64,000 nt of DNA from Thamnaconus septentrionalis (lineage: Eukaryota > Chordata > Actinopteri > Tetraodontiformes > Monacanthidae): contig CM020501.1 of the NCBI GenBank assembly GCA_009823395.1, forward strand, positions 8,553,361 to 8,617,360, read 5' to 3'. Numbering within the stretch: position 1 is the first letter of the stretch; each line of letters opens with the position of its first letter. Below, piece after piece: positions 60,614 to 64,000 of this stretch. A program made the translations under genes and the position numbers. The notes beneath the pieces are model-generated. The model saw nothing but the letters and a program-made list of their open reading frames with translations. It was not told the DNA's origin and made no database searches.

Positions 60614-63600
60614 ACCAAAAAAAAAGAAGAAAAATGACAAGCCTGTATCTTGGCTCGTTTCTGGAAAAATACAAAATGCAGCAGTCTGGAGATATGCAGC
60701 GCTAAGATTAATGGCTAATGAATAACACAGTGTGGGGAAATAGTGGAAGATATTCGGAGCACCTTGTTAACCTCCTCAATTTGCATATTGTGCATGACTA
60801 GTGTCCAAACCACTGACAGAAACGCAAAGAAAGAAGCTCGACTCCTCAGTCTGTCAGGAGGACGGTACAAGCTGCGGCTCATTTGCAACACATATTTGTC
60901 TTGTGAGCCGCTGACTACCTGGAGTAAAGAATCTGATTTCATCTCATCCTATCATAGGAAATTAAACCAAACCTACAACTTTGAGGGTCTATCATCACCT
61001 TGACCAACGTGCTGAAACAGCATAGTGAAATATTTCTGAGCAGCGCGTGAAGCTGAATTCAACCAGAGTTTGGTTTCGGGTTCAGCTGCGTGTCAACGTG
61101 ACAGCTGGAGAAACAGAAATAGAGAAAAAAAATCACCACAGCATTTGTCTTAATTGCAGGTTTTTGCAGGAGAATCACACTCGCTGCCGCTCTCTTCGCG
61201 TCTCGATAATCAGAGGTAGAGCTGTAACACACAATGGCCCATCCAACCTTTGCTGTCAGTCTTAACTAGCCAGTGGAAGACGCTGCTACAGCAGCAGCAG
61301 CAGCAGCCTTCCTTCTGTCTCCTTTGTGTTTGAAGCGCCTCCTCCTCCCTCAAGGACAGGCACACGTCAGTTTTATCCTGTCTGGTGACGGACGCGGGCG
61401 GCCCTCCGCCCGTAAATCCTGCATTTATTCAGGGCCAACATCCGCTACACTGCAATCTCAGATATGGGATGTCGGGCAGAAGACGATCTGGCTTCATAAA
61501 GGACATCTGCCTGCGGTTGTTGATCCCCTCAAGCTCGTCACGGCCTTTATGTGCTGCAGTCGTATCAGGTCAGAAATTTTAATTAAAGGGGTAATAAGGA
61601 TTTTGATGATTGTCAGATATAAGGTAATAAACATTTGGTATGTGAAGCTCAAGTGGTGTTACTCACTCATCATGCACACTCTCTCTCTTTGTTGATTTTT
61701 AGGCTTTCAATGCTCTTGTTTACAAAGGCCGACCGGCCGCACCCGCATGTTAGTGCATGCGAGTCTCTGCCTCCTCCAACCCATCGGAACTGTTGCCCTA
61801 CCACTGAAGCAAGGCAAAAGACACGCAACAAATGAAAATAGCATGAAAAACACTCCAAATGAGGCCTGACAATGTGTCGGAGGCAGGTCCGTCACTGATA
61901 GCGGTCCCCTTGGAAACAGAGATTTCTGGGAACAGAAGGTGACCCTTTGGATTTAGGGTTACATCCAGCATAATTTCAGCTAACGTTAGCATGTTCAGCT
62001 CATCCACTCATTTTGCTCGCTCACTCGCTCAGTGGGGTGTTTGGTGCTTCACACTTGAAGCCAGGGAGTGGGCGGAGCCATGGAGATGAGTGAAGCATGA
62101 GGTGTTTCAACGCTGTTTTCAAGCTGCATTCTCTTTTGGTGAAAAAAAAAATCACCTATTGCCACAAAGAAGAAATACCGTACGGTATTTCTTGAAGCTA
62201 TGTGCAGTGTGTTTCGTGCATGTATGAATTTCCGACCATTCGTGGATCCTATCTTGCAGGGTAGAGGAGGGCTAACTCTTCTCTGCTGATTAATTAATGG
62301 CATTCTGAGACACAGTGCAGTTTATCCTTATCCAAACACAGACACGAATTTCATCCCATCTTCCCCGGCAGGTGTCGTTATAAATTTCACGTCTAGACCT
62401 CCCTTTTCATGCTCAGATGTGCTGCTGATCACGTCCTCGCCTTTTGATTCCTTTTCATTAGAGAGCCGTCACAAGCACTGCAGGGCTAATGCTACACGTT
62501 CGCCCTCTATCAGACCCCGGCGCTAATGAGGTGGGGTTCCTCTGTGCCACAAAGGCTTCGCGCTGCTTTCATGGTTGCTGCCCAGTGGACAGCGAGGCTA
62601 CTGCGTGTGACGCGATGCATTTAGATCCCTCACATTTTGCCGTGCTGCAAAGCGATCTGTTATTTTACCATAGCAAAGACGTAGGGGGAAATAAAATGAG
62701 AATGATTCAAGCCTGTGGGGGATAAAACCCAGCGCTGAAAATGTGGTGGAGGGGGAAAATTATGTTTAAATATCGTAAAGTCCAAAAACGTGGCTTATAA
62801 GAAACAGGCAATGCTGCACACGTAAACAAGCCAACAGCAATAATCATGGTTCAATGAAACCGAAGACAACAATAGCCAAGCGCAGGGATACAAAATTACC
62901 ATAATAATCACCTTTCTAACGAGCAGAAATTAACATTTCAAGCCTCACAATGGACGTTCTAAACGTTTATCGGAGGGCGGCAACTAGCAATTATTCAAAT
63001 GATTTCTTGATTCACAGCCCATTTGCTAACTTTGTCTGTTTGGCTCAGAGTCTAAAATGTCAATACTATTTAATAGTGTTCCATTAGTATCCAGACCAGA
63101 ACATGGTGTCCTGTACAGGTTTAAGTAACAGTTGATCCACATCTCATGGGCTCACAGTCTGATGGATGCATCAGCAGTCAAAACCATCATGTCCAAGGAT
63201 AAAACAACAACCTGATCAAAAACCTGAAATAATTCCACATCCTGGTATTTTAAAATGCACAGTTGTATTAGAGTGTGGCTCGAGCCAGACATGTCTGTCT
63301 CAGTTGAGGCTGCGAAAGCAGGAAGTGAGTGCAGCAGTCACTGTTTTTCACATCCAAAACCAACCACAGTTTTGCCAACACACTTTCAAGTCAAGGCCTC
63401 ACAAATCTTCTTGCTATGGTTACAGACTGTTTACCATGGTAACACATGGTCCAGCGTCATTATGTAAAATTACAAACCCCAAGTAGTAACTAAACGATGG
63501 AAAGAGAGAGAAACACAACTTTGTTAAATTTGTACGCTCAGACTTTTGTGCTGCTCCTGTTCCACTGAAAACTTGCCAAACCCAAACATCACCTCAAAAT

Positions 63601-64000
63601 ATGTGTTTTTCACCCAGGCCGAGTCGTTGGTCAAGCTTGGGTATCTGCCCTCTAGGTCGCATGACATACTTGTGAATGATAGTGAAAACATGCAGTGACA
63701 CACAAAAACTGAGGAATCTAAAATGGGCATTGCTTTTTTTACCCCCTAAAAAAATACCATACAGTCTATCTGCAGCAATGTACAGCCAACAACATTCCGT
63801 CAAGGTGAGGTGATTCTTCTCACTGCATTTTATAAATACCGTAATATCCCTTTACATTTCCTTATGGGGTCTAAGTTAATTATTATTATCTCCTCACAAA
63901 TGGCCCACCGTTGATAACGCGACAACTGGCAATTGGTAGCAGCCACTCAACGTTATCTGCGCCATGCAGATTTCAGCAGTGGGAAGAGCGAGAGAGAAAA

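Larger units (their letters stand above)
55291..64000. other. inferred 5' intron of fbxo41, no exon recognised
   Basis: I searched by eye for the upstream FBXO41 zinc-finger and coiled-coil segments and did not find them. CpG-richer patches lie near 57,720-58,100 and 61,180-61,460. A (CAG)n run sits at about 61,290-61,307. A minus-strand AGGTCAAAGGTCA occurs at 56,190-56,202. Open frames here have no recognisable domain. Confidence 0.45.

Noticed and set aside
61273..61695. 140-codon frame starting with a poly-Ala run
   Set aside because: The alanines come from a short (CAG)n run and nothing downstream is recognisable.

Overview
This window looks like nuclear genomic DNA of a teleost fish, probably a percomorph. 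It has AT-rich non-coding DNA, many long dinucleotide repeats, a tRNA-derived teleost SINE in five copies, a Tc1/mariner DD37E element, LINE-type 3' tails and split vertebrate genes. I could recognise only two protein-coding genes, and they point towards each other.

Positions 1 to about 19,230 hold no exon I can name. They contain a CpG-rich promoter-like block (5,920-7,120) with a good minus-strand splice donor at its edge, a local duplication of about 200 bp in which one copy carries a SINE, microsatellites, an unclassified GC-rich repeat (10,207-10,690) and a perfect 20-bp hairpin at 15,264-15,308.

Positions 19,300 to about 34,560 (plus strand) are smox, spermine oxidase. A CRE/GC-box promoter and a probable non-coding first exon lie at 19,300-19,467. 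They are followed by a first intron of about 6.9 kb holding a dead DD37E transposon with a SINE nested in it. Six coding exons (26,395-34,176) join in phase into a complete 549-residue enzyme. A MITE of about 0.6 kb sits in the second coding-region intron.

Positions about 36,960 to 54,683 (minus strand) are the C-terminal two thirds of fbxo41, an F-box/LRR-like substrate receptor of SCF ubiquitin ligases. I joined eleven in-phase exons encoding the last 577 residues. The zinc-finger and coiled-coil N-terminus was not found and should lie beyond 64,000, so 54,684-64,000 is read as intron.

The tail-to-tail gap (34,560-36,960) holds back-to-back perfect hairpins, a CTCF-like site and a full-length SINE. 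I see no operon, CRISPR array or clearly new multi-gene system. The most interesting items are insertion histories, hairpins and repeats beside splice sites. Exon joins are predictions from splice sites, reading phase and remembered similarity to human SMOX and FBXO41. No alignment or search was run.
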